A DNA stretch of 21,237 bases from an uncultured bacterium (GCA_937928475.1 CALFVE010000050.1:1-21237); one strand, 5' to 3'. Positions 1 through 10,657 are shown, numbered from the stretch's first letter. Made by a program: numbers and translations. The notes: generated by a model from the sequence alone, not told the origin.

Positions 1-36
1 GCACGTCGGGCATCAGGGAACCTCACTGCTCAGATT

Positions 37-219
37 TCAACCATCGGCTCCATGGCCCTCTAGAATTGCCTTCAGGGCGGTGGCTAGCTGCGCCCGGGGC
101 AGAGAGACGATCCGCCCGCAGCCTGCGCAGCGGAACTTGACCGCCGCGCCCAGGCGCAGCACCTCCCACTCGCTGCTCCCGCACGGATGCGGCTTCTTCA
201 GGCGCACTCGGTGGCCCAC
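37..219 (-). CDS. DUF951 family small zinc-ribbon-like protein
   Basis: About 60 residues. The protein matches the DUF951 pattern: a short basic start, the signature KKPHPCGSSEWEVLRLG, then CAGCGR and LPRAQL. The three cysteines (HPCG and CxxC) suggest metal or nucleic-acid binding, but the biochemical role of the family is not known to me. The reading frame stays open far upstream (to about 504), but family similarity begins only at the residues LRVGHRV. No ATG lies between the kinase stop at 363 and this point, so I chose GTG at 219; CTG at 225 is the alternative. No good Shine-Dalgarno sequence precedes either. The gene lies downstream of the histidine kinase on the same strand, separated by about 140 bp of low-complexity sequence. 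The family identity is firm and the start is uncertain. Confidence 0.8.
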   Translation of the reverse strand: MGHRVRLKKPHPCGSSEWEVLRLGAAVKFRCAGCGRIVSLPRAQLATALKAILEGHGADG

Positions 220-224
220 GCGCA

Positions 225-290
225 GTTGAGTGTGGAGGGTGCGAGGGTTGCGAGGGGCAGTGATGGCGGGTGAGTGGTGAGTGAGCGGAG
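225..290. repeat. Degenerate 7-bp tandem repeat between kinase and DUF951 genes
   Basis: Two perfect heptamers GGTGAGT (269-275 and 276-282) follow a related GGGCAGT (255-261) and two TGCGAGG copies (240-246, 249-255). Read on the other strand the heptamer is ACTCACC, which is also the last unit of the array at 15693-15727. The remainder is degenerate, so I treat this as a decayed member of the same family. Confidence 0.45.
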
Positions 291-362
291 GCGCGCTGCC
301 TGCCAGCCGGGCGTCGGCACCGTGCTGGTCTTTGCCCGTTGGTTTCTGTGCGCTCCCGTCGC

Positions 363-3242
<2,880 letters not shown>

Positions 3243-3546
3243 ATTCGCCTCACAACACCGTACAGATGGTATCAGTATTCTCTGCCCAAGGCCTCTCTTC
3301 CTGCCGGAAGCCGCAGCCAGATTCGGGTCGCTGCGCATGCTCCGGTCAGGGCGCGGATTCCGGTCCCTGCTGCTGCCCGGGCCGGTGCCCGCATTTCGAT
3401 ACAACCTGCCCACCTGCCCAGACTTCGGCCGAACCCTCCCTAGCTCTTCCCTCCCTATTTCGGGAAGGGCGACGATTGCGCCGCGGGCCGGCCCGGTCTC
3501 CGCCGGCAGGTGGCGCTCGGGGGACTCGGCGCAGCCAGGCCCCACC
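3243..3546. other. Non-coding divergent region, left half
   Basis: About 300 bp between the kinase start and the promoter at 3547. Open frames cross it on both strands, but none looks like a protein; they result from high GC content. I see a small inverted repeat CTTCCC...GGGAAG around 3448-3470 and a CCTGCCCA doublet near 3408-3421. It should contain the kinase promoter on the minus strand, but I see no convincing -35/-10 pair; a weak TGATACCAT-like extended -10 lies near 3265-3273. Confidence 0.5.
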
Positions 3547-3575
3547 TTGAATTCCTCTGGCGTCCGGTGTATAAT
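3547..3575 (+). promoter_or_regulatory. Near-consensus sigma-70-type promoter for the 6S-like RNA
   Basis: TTGAAT (3547-3552), a 17-base spacer and TATAAT (3570-3575). This predicts a transcript start near 3582, within three bases of where the long closing stem of the downstream RNA begins (3585). The agreement between promoter and RNA structure supports both calls. No start codon with a ribosome site follows closely, as expected for a non-coding RNA. Confidence 0.8.
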
Positions 3576-3581
3576 TGCCGG

Positions 3582-3778
3582 TGCCGAGAGTACGCCCTGC
3601 GCTGCTCGTGATTTCCGGAAAAGTCTCGAGCCATCACCCAGAAAGCGGGAGCCTGGGCTCCGACGCGGGCGCGGTCGCGGGGGTATCCCGAGGACCAGCC
3701 CAGCGCGGGAGGGCACCCACTTTGTCCCTGGGTTCGCAGACTTCAGGAAACACGACTTCCGCGGGGCTCTCTCGTTTC
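3582..3778 (+). ncRNA. ssrS: Candidate 6S RNA
   Basis: A ~195-nt region whose two ends pair over a long, interrupted helix: CGAGAG (3585-3590) with CTCTCG (3769-3774); GCCCTGCG (3594-3601) with CGCGGGGC (3760-3767, one G-U); TCGTG (3606-3610) with CACGA (3751-3755); TTTCC (3612-3616) with GGAAA (3746-3750); AAGTCT (3621-3626) with AGACTT (3738-3743). Inside, CTGGGCT (3653-3659) pairs with AGCCCAG in 3697-3703 to begin an apical stem. This leaves a large central bubble whose 3' side carries a small hairpin (ACCCA...TGGGT, 3715-3733). That is the 6S RNA architecture: closing stem, open bubble mimicking melted promoter DNA, apical stem. 6S RNA binds sigma-70-type RNA polymerase holoenzyme in stationary phase. 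The location upstream of rarA recalls Bacillus, where a 6S RNA gene lies in the same neighbourhood. The identity rests on structure, promoter and context, not on a covariance-model hit. Confidence 0.72.
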
Positions 3779-3868
3779 TGGGGGGCTCGCCCCGGGGGCG
3801 GGCTGGTTCCCGGTGGTAGGCGGGCCCCGGGGCTCCTGGCCGTGGGTCGCTGCGGGTAGGGGGCGACG

Positions 3869-5236
3869 ATGACAGGCGACGATCTCTTCAGCCAATCGGC
3901 CGGCTTTGCTCATCTCCCCCTGGCCGCCCGCATGCGGCCGACCTCCCTGGAAGAGATCGTCGGCCAGGACCACCTGGTCGGCCCGGGCAGTGTGCTGCGG
4001 CGCGCCCTGCAGACGGAGCGGCTCCCCTCCGTGATCCTGTACGGCCCCGCCGGCTGCGGCAAGACCACCCTGGCCATGGCCCTGGCCCGGCAGACCCGCA
4101 GCCATTTCGAGGCCCTCTCCGCCGTGACGGCCGGGGTGGCGGACATCCGCCGGGTGGCCCGGGAGGCCGCCGAGCGCCGTCGGCTGTACGGCCAGGGCAC
4201 CATCCTGCTCATTGACGAGATCCACCGGCTCAACAAGGCTCAGCAAGACGCCCTGCTTCCCCACGTGGAGCAGGGCGCCTTTGTCTTCATCGGCACAACC
4301 ACCGAGAACCCGTACTTCAGCGTGGTCACACCGCTGCTCTTCCGCACGCGTCTGTTTACGCTGCATCCGCTGTCTCCGGAGGACCTGGCGGAGATTGTGC
4401 GCCGAGCGCTAGCCGACCGCGAGCGAGGCCTGGGCGGCCAGGACATCGAGGTCGAACCCGCGGCCCTTGAGCACCTGACGGCACTATCCGCCGGGGACGC
4501 CCGCGTGGCGTTGAATGTCCTGGAACTGGCCGCGGAGACAGTGCCCCCCGACGAGCAGGGGCACATCACAATCACCCTGGCCGCGGTGGAGGAGGCCTTG
4601 CAGCGCCCGGTGCTGTGCTATGATCGCGCCGAGACCGAGCACTACGACACGATCTCGGCCTTCATCAAGAGCATGCGCGGCTCGGATCCCGATGCGGCCA
4701 TCTACTGGCTGGCCAAGATGCTGGAAGCCGGGGAGGATCCGCGCTTTATTGCTCGGCGGCTGGTGATTCAGGCCGCGGAGGACGTGGGACTGGCCGATCC
4801 CACGGCTCTCCAGGTTGCCGTGGCGGCGGCCTATGCAGTAGAATATGTAGGGCTGCCGGAGGCGCAGATTCCCCTGGCGATGGCTGCCCTGCACCTGGCC
4901 ACAGCGCCCAAGAGCAACACCGCCTACCGGGCCATCGCCGCGGCCCGGGCTCACATCGCCGAGCAGGGAGCAGAGAGGGTGCCGGCCCATCTGGCTGGGG
5001 GGCCGCGCCCGGAGCAGTCGTCCGTACACTACCTGTACCCGCATGACTATCCCGGCGGCTGGGTGCAGCAGCAGTATCTTCCCCCGGCGGTGCAGGGGCA
5101 GATTTTCTACCGGCCGGGGGACAATCCGCGGGAGCAGCGCCTGGCGGAGTACCTGCGCCGCTTGCGCGGGGCGGGCGCCCCGGACCCGGCTGCCGGGTCG
5201 AAGGAGGAAGCTCATGAGGATCAGCACCGCGACTGA
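3869..5236 (+). CDS. rarA: Replication-associated recombination protein RarA (MgsA), AAA+ ATPase
   Basis: 455 residues, the usual size for RarA/MgsA. N-terminal AAA+ module: the family opening PLAARMRPTSLEEIVGQDHL, Walker A GPAGCGKT (59-66), Walker B LLIDEIHRLNKAQQD (about 113-127), sensor-1 region IGTTTENPYFSV. The C-terminal half has the RarA-specific KSMRGSDPDAAIYWLAKML and the tetramerisation segment ending in DYPGGWVQQQYLP. RarA acts at stalled replication forks with SSB and the recombination machinery. The ATG at 3869 is preceded by TAGGGGG (3858-3864). It is the first gene of a run in which the next five genes overlap or abut, so it is probably co-transcribed through alaS. The 3' end overlaps the next gene by 23 bases. 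Confidence 0.96.
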   Translation: MTGDDLFSQSAGFAHLPLAARMRPTSLEEIVGQDHLVGPGSVLRRALQTERLPSVILYGPAGCGKTTLAMALARQTRSHFEALSAVTAGVADIRRVAREAAERRRLYGQGTILLIDEIHRLNKAQQDALLPHVEQGAFVFIGTTTENPYFSVVTPLLFRTRLFTLHPLSPEDLAEIVRRALADRERGLGGQDIEVEPAALEHLTALSAGDARVALNVLELAAETVPPDEQGHITITLAAVEEALQRPVLCYDRAETEHYDTISAFIKSMRGSDPDAAIYWLAKMLEAGEDPRFIARRLVIQAAEDVGLADPTALQVAVAAAYAVEYVGLPEAQIPLAMAALHLATAPKSNTAYRAIAAARAHIAEQGAERVPAHLAGGPRPEQSSVHYLYPHDYPGGWVQQQYLPPAVQGQIFYRPGDNPREQRLAEYLRRLRGAGAPDPAAGSKEEAHEDQHRD

Positions 5237-5615
5237 GGACTGGCTGGGCGCGGTGACTGTCAGTGGAGAACTAGACGCCGGCACCGCTCCGCTGCTGCGG
5301 GAGGCTCTCGACGAGCAACTCGCCCGGGGCATTCGCTGGCTGCTGGTGGACCTGCAGGGGCTGGATTTCATCGGCAGCGTGGGCATCGGGGAGTTGATCC
5401 GGATCACCAAGCGGCTAGGGGAGATCGGGGGTGACCTGGCGGTGGTCTGTCAGCGCCCCAACGTGCGGCGGGTATTTGAAATCTCCGGGACGAGCGAACT
5501 GCTGCACCTGCACCAGGACCGGGCAGCGGCCCGCCGGTTCCTAGAGGCCTCCTGCCGGGAGCGGCAGACGGCAACCCCCCGGGAAGAAGGGGAGGGCGAT
5601 GGCCAAACCGAGTGA
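5214..5615 (+). CDS. STAS-domain anti-sigma factor antagonist (RsbV/SpoIIAA-like)
   Basis: 133 residues forming a single STAS domain: VSGELDAGTAPLLREAL, VDLQGLDFIGSVGIGEL, then the C-terminal helix region RVFEISGTSELLHL. In SpoIIAA/RsbV the phosphorylated serine lies in a D-S-S-G motif; here the aligned segment is G-S-V-G with Ser55 retained, so phosphorylation remains possible, but the preceding acidic residue is absent. In the dephospho form such proteins bind the anti-sigma kinase and release the sigma factor. The start is ATG 5214 with an excellent AAGGAGGAAG at 5201-5210, inside the end of rarA. About 20 charged residues trail the domain. The gene overlaps the kinase gene by 17 bases, so the two are likely translationally coupled. 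Confidence 0.92.
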   Translation: MRISTATEDWLGAVTVSGELDAGTAPLLREALDEQLARGIRWLLVDLQGLDFIGSVGIGELIRITKRLGEIGGDLAVVCQRPNVRRVFEISGTSELLHLHQDRAAARRFLEASCRERQTATPREEGEGDGQTE

Positions 5616-6024
5616 GGACATGATTGAACTGACCATCCCTTGCCACCCGCGCTACCTGGGAGTGGCTCGGCTGCTGGTGGGCGGCCTGGGCGCCCAGGCC
5701 GGGCTGAGCGTGGACGACGTGGACGACATGAAGGTGGCGGTGTCGGAGGCGGTCACCAACGTCATGGACCACGCCTACGGCGGAGGCACGCAGGGCAGGG
5801 TGCTGGTTCGCTACCGGCCGTCAGCGGGTGAACTAGCCGTGGAGGTCGAGGACACCGGCGCCGGCTTTGATCCGTCCCGCTTGCCCGCGGGAGGCCCGCC
5901 CAAGCCGGGGCCGGAGGGAGGGCTGGGGCTGTACTTGGTGCGCGAACTCACCGACAGCATGAAGGTGGAAAGCGCCCCCGGCAGCGGCACCAAGATCACC
6001 ATCACCAAGCGCCACCACGGGTGA
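5599..6024 (+). CDS. Anti-sigma factor serine kinase (RsbW/SpoIIAB-like, GHKL ATPase)
   Basis: 141 residues with the GHKL ATP-binding fold: N-box SEAVTNVMDHAY, G1 box VEDTGAGFDP and G2 box GGLGLYLVREL followed by the closing strand GSGTKITITK. The N-box glutamate and asparagine needed for kinase activity in RsbW/SpoIIAB are present. It should bind the downstream sigma factor and phosphorylate the upstream STAS protein. GGGGAGGGCG precedes ATG 5599. Both neighbours overlap it (17 bases upstream, 4 bases downstream as GTGA), the classic spoIIA/sigB arrangement. No extra domain or membrane segment is seen. Confidence 0.93.
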   Translation: MAKPSEDMIELTIPCHPRYLGVARLLVGGLGAQAGLSVDDVDDMKVAVSEAVTNVMDHAYGGGTQGRVLVRYRPSAGELAVEVEDTGAGFDPSRLPAGGPPKPGPEGGLGLYLVRELTDSMKVESAPGSGTKITITKRHHG

Positions 6025-6782
6025 GCCTCATGCCGTCGCAGTGGGAGGGCCGCACTACAACTGAGCTCTTCCGCGAACTGCGCCGGACTCACGATCCGGC
6101 GCTGCGCGCCTACTTCATCGAGCAGCATGAGGGCCTGGTCCGGCACGTCGCCAAGGACTACGTGGACTCCGGGGAGCCCTTCGAGGACGTCATCTCCGTA
6201 GGGATGCTGGGATTGATCCATGCGGTGGACCGCTTCGATCCCGACCGGGGTACCAAGTTCGCCACCTTTGCGGTCCCCACCATCCGGGGCGAGATCCAGC
6301 GCTACTTCCGGGATCACACCTGGGGAGTCCGCGTCCCCCGGCGCATCCAGGAGCTGAGTATCAAGGCCCGAGAGGCGCGAGAGAAGTTGGCCCTGGAAAG
6401 GGGGCACGCCCCTACCTACGCCGAACTGGCCCACTACCTGGGGGTGCGGGAGGAAGAGCTGGTGGAAGCCCTGGAGGTGGGGCGGCAGTACGACTCGGTC
6501 AGCCTGGAGGCGGCGGCAGTGGAGGAGGAGGGCCGCTCGGCCCTGGACCGCACCGGGGAGGAGGATCCCCGTCTGGAGGATATCGCGACCCGCGACCAGA
6601 TTGAGCGGGCCTTACGCCAACTGCCTCCCCGCGAGCGGGTAGTGCTGGTGCTGCGATACTACGGGGAACTCTCCCAGCAGGAGGTAGGCCGACGCCTGGG
6701 GATTTCTCAGATGCACGTCTCCCGCCTGCAGCACCAGGCGCTGAAGAACCTCCGGCGGATCCTGGGCCGAGGCGAGGAGTGA
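6021..6782 (+). CDS. SigB/SigF/SigG-family RNA polymerase sigma factor
   Basis: 253 residues (250 if the ATG at 6030 is used). Sigma region 2: EGLVRHVAKDYVDSGEPFED, VGMLGLIHAVDRFDPDRGTKFATFA, then PTIRGEIQRYFRDHTWGVRVPRR. Region 3: RGHAPTYAELAHYLGVREEE and the SLE segment. Region 4 ends in the helix-turn-helix LSQQEVGRRLGISQMHVSR. The wording of regions 2.4 and 3 is that of the SigB/SigF group controlled by partner switching, which fits the two genes upstream. GTG 6021 overlaps the preceding stop by GTGA; ATG 6030 has GGGTGAG five bases upstream and may be the true start. Whether the regulon is stress- or development-related cannot be read from this window. No sporulation genes are present here. 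Confidence 0.94.
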   Translation: MSLMPSQWEGRTTTELFRELRRTHDPALRAYFIEQHEGLVRHVAKDYVDSGEPFEDVISVGMLGLIHAVDRFDPDRGTKFATFAVPTIRGEIQRYFRDHTWGVRVPRRIQELSIKAREAREKLALERGHAPTYAELAHYLGVREEELVEALEVGRQYDSVSLEAAAVEEEGRSALDRTGEEDPRLEDIATRDQIERALRQLPPRERVVLVLRYYGELSQQEVGRRLGISQMHVSRLQHQALKNLRRILGRGEE

Positions 6783-6785
6783 GTG

Positions 6786-8057
6786 ATGGCCAACTTGCGC
6801 TGGGGCCGGCTATTCGCGGCGGTCTTTCTCGGGGTGCTGGCCGGGATCGCGGCTTGGTTCCTGCTAGTCAAACTCTACCCGGTGCTAGTGCTGGCGGGGA
6901 CGGCTTTCGCCATTGCCTACCTCTTCGACCCTCTGCTGGACGGCCTGGAGCGGCGAGGGTGGAGCCGGGGCCAGGCCGTGGCGGCAGTCGCCGTGGCCCT
7001 CGTGCTGATGGTGGGCGTCGCCGGGCTGATTCTGGTACCCGTGCTGGTGGCCCAGATCAGCGCGGTGGTGGCCAACTGGCCCACCTACAGCCAGCAGGTG
7101 CAGGACCTGCTAGACATCCAGCATCTCAGCCAATTTCTGGAGCGCTACTTCCCCAAGGAGCAAATCACCCCCTACCTGGAGGAGCAGATCCAGAAGGCAG
7201 AGTTGTGGCTCACCGCGCAACTGCCCCGGCTGGTCACCTGGGTGAGTACGGTCCTGCTGCGCTCGGCCACTACGGCAGGCTACGTCTTGCTCACCCTCAT
7301 CATGGCTTTGTATTTCATGATGGTCATAGACCCCTTTCGGCGAACCTTCGGGGCCCTGTTCCCAGCCGGGGAGCGGAAGCAACTGGCGAGCGTAGACCGC
7401 AAAGTCACCCACATGCTCGGCCAGTACCTGCGCGGCATGGCTCTCACCTGCCTGGGGGTCGGGATCTTTGACACCGCGCTGTTGCAGGTCGTGGGTTGGT
7501 CGTTTGGCACTCAGTTCAGCCTGCTGCTGGGCGCCCTGGCGGCGGTAGCCTACTTGGTCCCGTATCTGGGGATGCTCACCGCCAGCGTAACTACCGGCCT
7601 ACTGGCCTACCTGACGGCTCAACACCACCGGTGGCTGGCAGTCGGCCTGTCGGTGGGCGTCATTCTGGCCGTCAACCAGGCTTTCGACAGCCTGCTGATG
7701 CCGCGCATTGTGGGGCGCAAGGTCGGCCTGCATCCGCTGGTCGTTATCTTAGCGCTGCTGAGCGGAGGGGCCCTGCTGGGTATCCCGGGGATGATTATCG
7801 CCACGCCGGTGGCGGCCACCCTGAAGATCATTCTTGCGCAATGGGTGCCGGTGATTGCCACCGTACCGGACGTGCCCGTGGAGCGGCAGCCGCTGGTGCT
7901 GGATTTGGGCGCGTTCCTGACCCGCGCCTGGACCACGCTGCGCACGGCCGGCCAGCGACTGGAAGGCGCAATCCTGCCCACAACTGCCTCCGCTCCCGCG
8001 GCTCCGGGGCAGACGCTGCCCGACGAGGAAGCATCGCATGAAGACGCAGATACTTAG
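6786..8057 (+). CDS. AI-2E family transporter (PF01594-type polytopic membrane protein)
   Basis: About 423 residues. An N-terminal pair of hydrophobic helices (about 8-65) contains the family segment AFAIAYLFDPLLDGLERRG; another follows at about 65-90; then comes a long soluble stretch with helices, and a C-terminal block of several helices including LVPYLGMLTASVTTGLLAYL, QAFDSLLMPRIVGRKVGLHP and LSGGALLGIPGMIIATPVAA. This is the AI-2E/PerM/YtqP superfamily, whose members export or exchange small solutes; some are Na+/H+ antiporters, so the substrate is not predictable. The extreme C-terminus is a low-complexity cytoplasmic tail. AGGAG (6775-6779) fits ATG 6786; GTG 6783 is possible. It abuts the sigma gene and overlaps alaS by 20 bases. 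A permease of this family sits just upstream of alaS in Bacillus (yrrI) as well. Confidence 0.92.
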   Translation: MANLRWGRLFAAVFLGVLAGIAAWFLLVKLYPVLVLAGTAFAIAYLFDPLLDGLERRGWSRGQAVAAVAVALVLMVGVAGLILVPVLVAQISAVVANWPTYSQQVQDLLDIQHLSQFLERYFPKEQITPYLEEQIQKAELWLTAQLPRLVTWVSTVLLRSATTAGYVLLTLIMALYFMMVIDPFRRTFGALFPAGERKQLASVDRKVTHMLGQYLRGMALTCLGVGIFDTALLQVVGWSFGTQFSLLLGALAAVAYLVPYLGMLTASVTTGLLAYLTAQHHRWLAVGLSVGVILAVNQAFDSLLMPRIVGRKVGLHPLVVILALLSGGALLGIPGMIIATPVAATLKIILAQWVPVIATVPDVPVERQPLVLDLGAFLTRAWTTLRTAGQRLEGAILPTTASAPAAPGQTLPDEEASHEDADT

Positions 8058-10656
8058 AGAGACTTTTCTGGATTTCTTCGCGCAGCGAGGACACCTGGTA
8101 CGCCCCAGCGCGCCGCTGGTGCTGCACGACGACCCCACCAGTTTCTTCACCAGCGCGGGGATGCAGCCGTACATGAACGCCTTCCGAGGCCTGGAGACAC
8201 CGCCCGCGCCGCGGGTGGTGAGCATCCAGAAGTGCTGCCGCACTGGCGACATCGAGGGCGTGGGTCTGTTCAACCGCTACCACACCTTCTTTGAGATGCT
8301 GGGCAACTTCTCGTTCGGCGACTACTTCAAGCAAGGAGCCATTGATTTCGCCTGGGAACTGGTGCACGAGGTCCTGGCGCTGCCCCGCGAGATCCTTTGG
8401 TTCACGGTGTTCAGCGACGACGACGAGGCCGAAGACCTCTGGCACCGGCGCATCGGCATCCCTCGGGACCGGATTCTGCGCTTCGGCCGGGAGGACAACT
8501 GGTGGCCGAAGGTCCGCTGGGAAGGCCCCTGCGGCCCTTGTACCGAGATTCACGTAGACCTGGGGCCGGACCTAGGTTGCGCGGGGGGATGCGGCGTCGG
8601 CTGCCCTCGCTGCAACCGCTACCTGGAGGTCTGGAACCTGGTCTTTCAGCAGTACACCGAGGCTACCGACGGCACTCTTACCCCGCTGCCGGCGCCGGGC
8701 ATTGACACCGGCATGGGCCTGGAGCGCCTCGCTTTGGTGATGCAGGGCAAGCACTACACCACGGAGACCGACGAACTAGGGACCATCCTGAGCGCCGTGC
8801 AGGCTGCTATCAATGACCAGCGCGGCGAGCCTTACCAGTACGGAGATGACCCCGACCTGGACGTCGGCCTGCGCATTATCACTGACCACCTGCGCGCGAC
8901 CGCTTTTCTCCTGGCAGACGGCGTTACGCCCTCCAACGAAGGGCCGGGCTACGTGCTGCGTCGCTTCATCCGCCGCGCCTACCGTTACGGACGCAACCTG
9001 GGGGCGCGGCGTCCCTTCCTGCACGAGGCGCTCCCCGCCGTAGGCCAGGCGATGGGACACTACTACCCGGAGATCACCGCCAAGGAGACCTACGCCGTGG
9101 CGCTGCTGCTGCGCGAGGAGGAGCGCTTCGCCGAGACCTTGGAGGCGGGCCTGGCCATCTTCGAGGAACTGGCCGCACACCTGGCGGTACGCCGCGAGGA
9201 GGTACTCCCTGGTGAGCAGGCCTTCCGGCTTTACGACACGTACGGCTTCCCCCTGGAGTTGACTAAGGAACTGGCCGCCGAGCGGGGCTTGAGCGTGGAC
9301 GAGGACGGCTTCGAGGCGGCCATGGCCCGGCAGCGCGAGCGCTCCCGAGGCCGAGCCTTGGGACTGCAACTGCACGGGCGGGCCCTCGATCTGCCCGCCA
9401 CTGAGTTCGTCGGCTATGACCAGGAGACGGCCGAGGCGCAGATGGTGGCGCTGCTCCGCGAGGAGAACGAGGTGGGCGAGGTTCACGAGGGCGAAGCGGC
9501 ACAGGTGGTTCTGGACCGCACCCCCTTCTACGCCGAGAAGGGCGGGCAGGTCGCCGACCAGGGGCTCCTGATCGGCCCGGAGGGGCGCATGACCGTGGAG
9601 GATGTCACCGCCCAGGGCGAGGCCTTCGTCCACCAGGGGCACGTGACCGAGGGCGTCCTGCGCGCAGGCGACACGGTACAGGCGATCGTTGACCACGACC
9701 GCCGGGCCGCCATCAAGCGCCATCACACTGCCACGCATCTGCTGCAGGCGGCCCTGCGGCGCACCCTCGGCGAGCACGTCAGCCAGGCCGGCTCCTGGGT
9801 CGGCCCCGACCGGGCGCGCTTTGACTTCACTCATCACGAGCAGGTCTCCGAGGAAGTGCTCGCCCAGGTCGAGCGCCAGGTCAACGAATGGATCCTGCAG
9901 AACTTACCGGTGACCTGCAGCGTCGAGCCGCTGGCGCAGGCTAAGGCCCAGGGGGTCATCGCCCTGTTCGGCGAGGCCTACGGCGAGCAGGTGCGCGTGG
10001 TGCGGGTCGGGGAAGTCAGCGCCGAGTTGTGCGGCGGCACCCACGTCTCGCGCACTGGCGATATCGGGATCTTCCGCATTCTCTCCGAGAGCAGCATCGC
10101 CGCCGGCATGCGCCGCATCGAGGTCGTTACCGGCCTGGCGGCACTGGAGCACTGGCGCCAGGAGACCCAGGCCCTGCGCGCCATCGGCCAGGAGCTCAAA
10201 TGCTCGCGCGAGGAGATTCTGCCGCGCCTAGCCGGCCTGCGTAATCAGATCAGGGACCTGGAGAAGCGCCTGCAAGAGGCTCGCCGCGCCTCGGCGACGC
10301 TGAACGTGGAGGAAATCTGCCGAAGCGCGGAGGAGATCGGCGGCGTTCGGCTCATTGCCCAGACCGTACCGGACGCTGACCCGGAGATGCTCCGCGAACT
10401 GGCCGACCGCATTGCGGCCCAGGCTGGCGAGGCCGTGGTGCTGCTGGCGGGAACGCAGAACGACCGGGCGACGTTTGTTTGCAAGGTGGCGGACGCCCTG
10501 GTTGCGAAGGGCTGCAAGGCGGGCGACCTCATCCGCGCCGCCGCCAGCGCGGCCGGCGGCGGGGGCGGTGGCCGTCCCCAGTTCGCCCAGGGTGGCGGCA
10601 AGGCGGACCTGATAGCGGCCGGGATGCAGGCGGCCAAGCAGTACCTGGCGGGGTAG
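8038..10656 (+). CDS. alaS: Alanine--tRNA ligase
   Basis: 872 residues, full length for bacterial AlaRS. Catalytic domain: SAGMQPYMNAFRGLETP, RYHTFFEMLGNFSFGDYFK, EGPCGPCTEIHVDLG, LEVWNLVFQQY, GIDTGMGLERLA. Editing domain: HHTATH (562-567) and CGGTH (665-669), which coordinate the editing-site zinc. A C-terminal C-Ala region ends in a glycine-rich segment GGGGGGRPQFAQGGG. Just before LEVWNLVFQQY there are four cysteines spaced C181-x3-C185-x3-C189-x2-C192, a possible extra metal site that occurs in part of the bacterial AlaRS family. GAGGAAG lies upstream of ATG 8038, inside the permease gene. The neighbours (permease before, ruvX and mltG after) match Bacillus order. The stop is followed within two bases by a heptamer repeat. 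Confidence 0.98.
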   Translation: MKTQILRETFLDFFAQRGHLVRPSAPLVLHDDPTSFFTSAGMQPYMNAFRGLETPPAPRVVSIQKCCRTGDIEGVGLFNRYHTFFEMLGNFSFGDYFKQGAIDFAWELVHEVLALPREILWFTVFSDDDEAEDLWHRRIGIPRDRILRFGREDNWWPKVRWEGPCGPCTEIHVDLGPDLGCAGGCGVGCPRCNRYLEVWNLVFQQYTEATDGTLTPLPAPGIDTGMGLERLALVMQGKHYTTETDELGTILSAVQAAINDQRGEPYQYGDDPDLDVGLRIITDHLRATAFLLADGVTPSNEGPGYVLRRFIRRAYRYGRNLGARRPFLHEALPAVGQAMGHYYPEITAKETYAVALLLREEERFAETLEAGLAIFEELAAHLAVRREEVLPGEQAFRLYDTYGFPLELTKELAAERGLSVDEDGFEAAMARQRERSRGRALGLQLHGRALDLPATEFVGYDQETAEAQMVALLREENEVGEVHEGEAAQVVLDRTPFYAEKGGQVADQGLLIGPEGRMTVEDVTAQGEAFVHQGHVTEGVLRAGDTVQAIVDHDRRAAIKRHHTATHLLQAALRRTLGEHVSQAGSWVGPDRARFDFTHHEQVSEEVLAQVERQVNEWILQNLPVTCSVEPLAQAKAQGVIALFGEAYGEQVRVVRVGEVSAELCGGTHVSRTGDIGIFRILSESSIAAGMRRIEVVTGLAALEHWRQETQALRAIGQELKCSREEILPRLAGLRNQIRDLEKRLQEARRASATLNVEEICRSAEEIGGVRLIAQTVPDADPEMLRELADRIAAQAGEAVVLLAGTQNDRATFVCKVADALVAKGCKAGDLIRAAASAAGGGGGGRPQFAQGGGKADLIAAGMQAAKQYLAG

Positions 10657-10657
10657 G

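Noticed and set aside
3243..3716. N-terminal extension of the histidine kinase to 3716
   Set aside because: The upstream 158 codons lack any domain character and would cross the 6S-like RNA and its promoter. CHASE2 proteins begin at the first membrane helix, and ATG 3242 has a ribosome site.
3782..3793. Rho-independent terminator after the 6S-like RNA
   Set aside because: GGGG-CTCG-CCCC can form a short stem but no T-run follows, so the 3' end of the RNA may be made by processing instead.
8776..9837. Long minus-strand frame opposite alaS (353 residues)
   Set aside because: An antisense frame produced by codon bias of a real gene; no recognisable protein. The same applies to the long minus frames opposite rarA (4484-5410), aroE (12689-13912) and polX (16071-17210).
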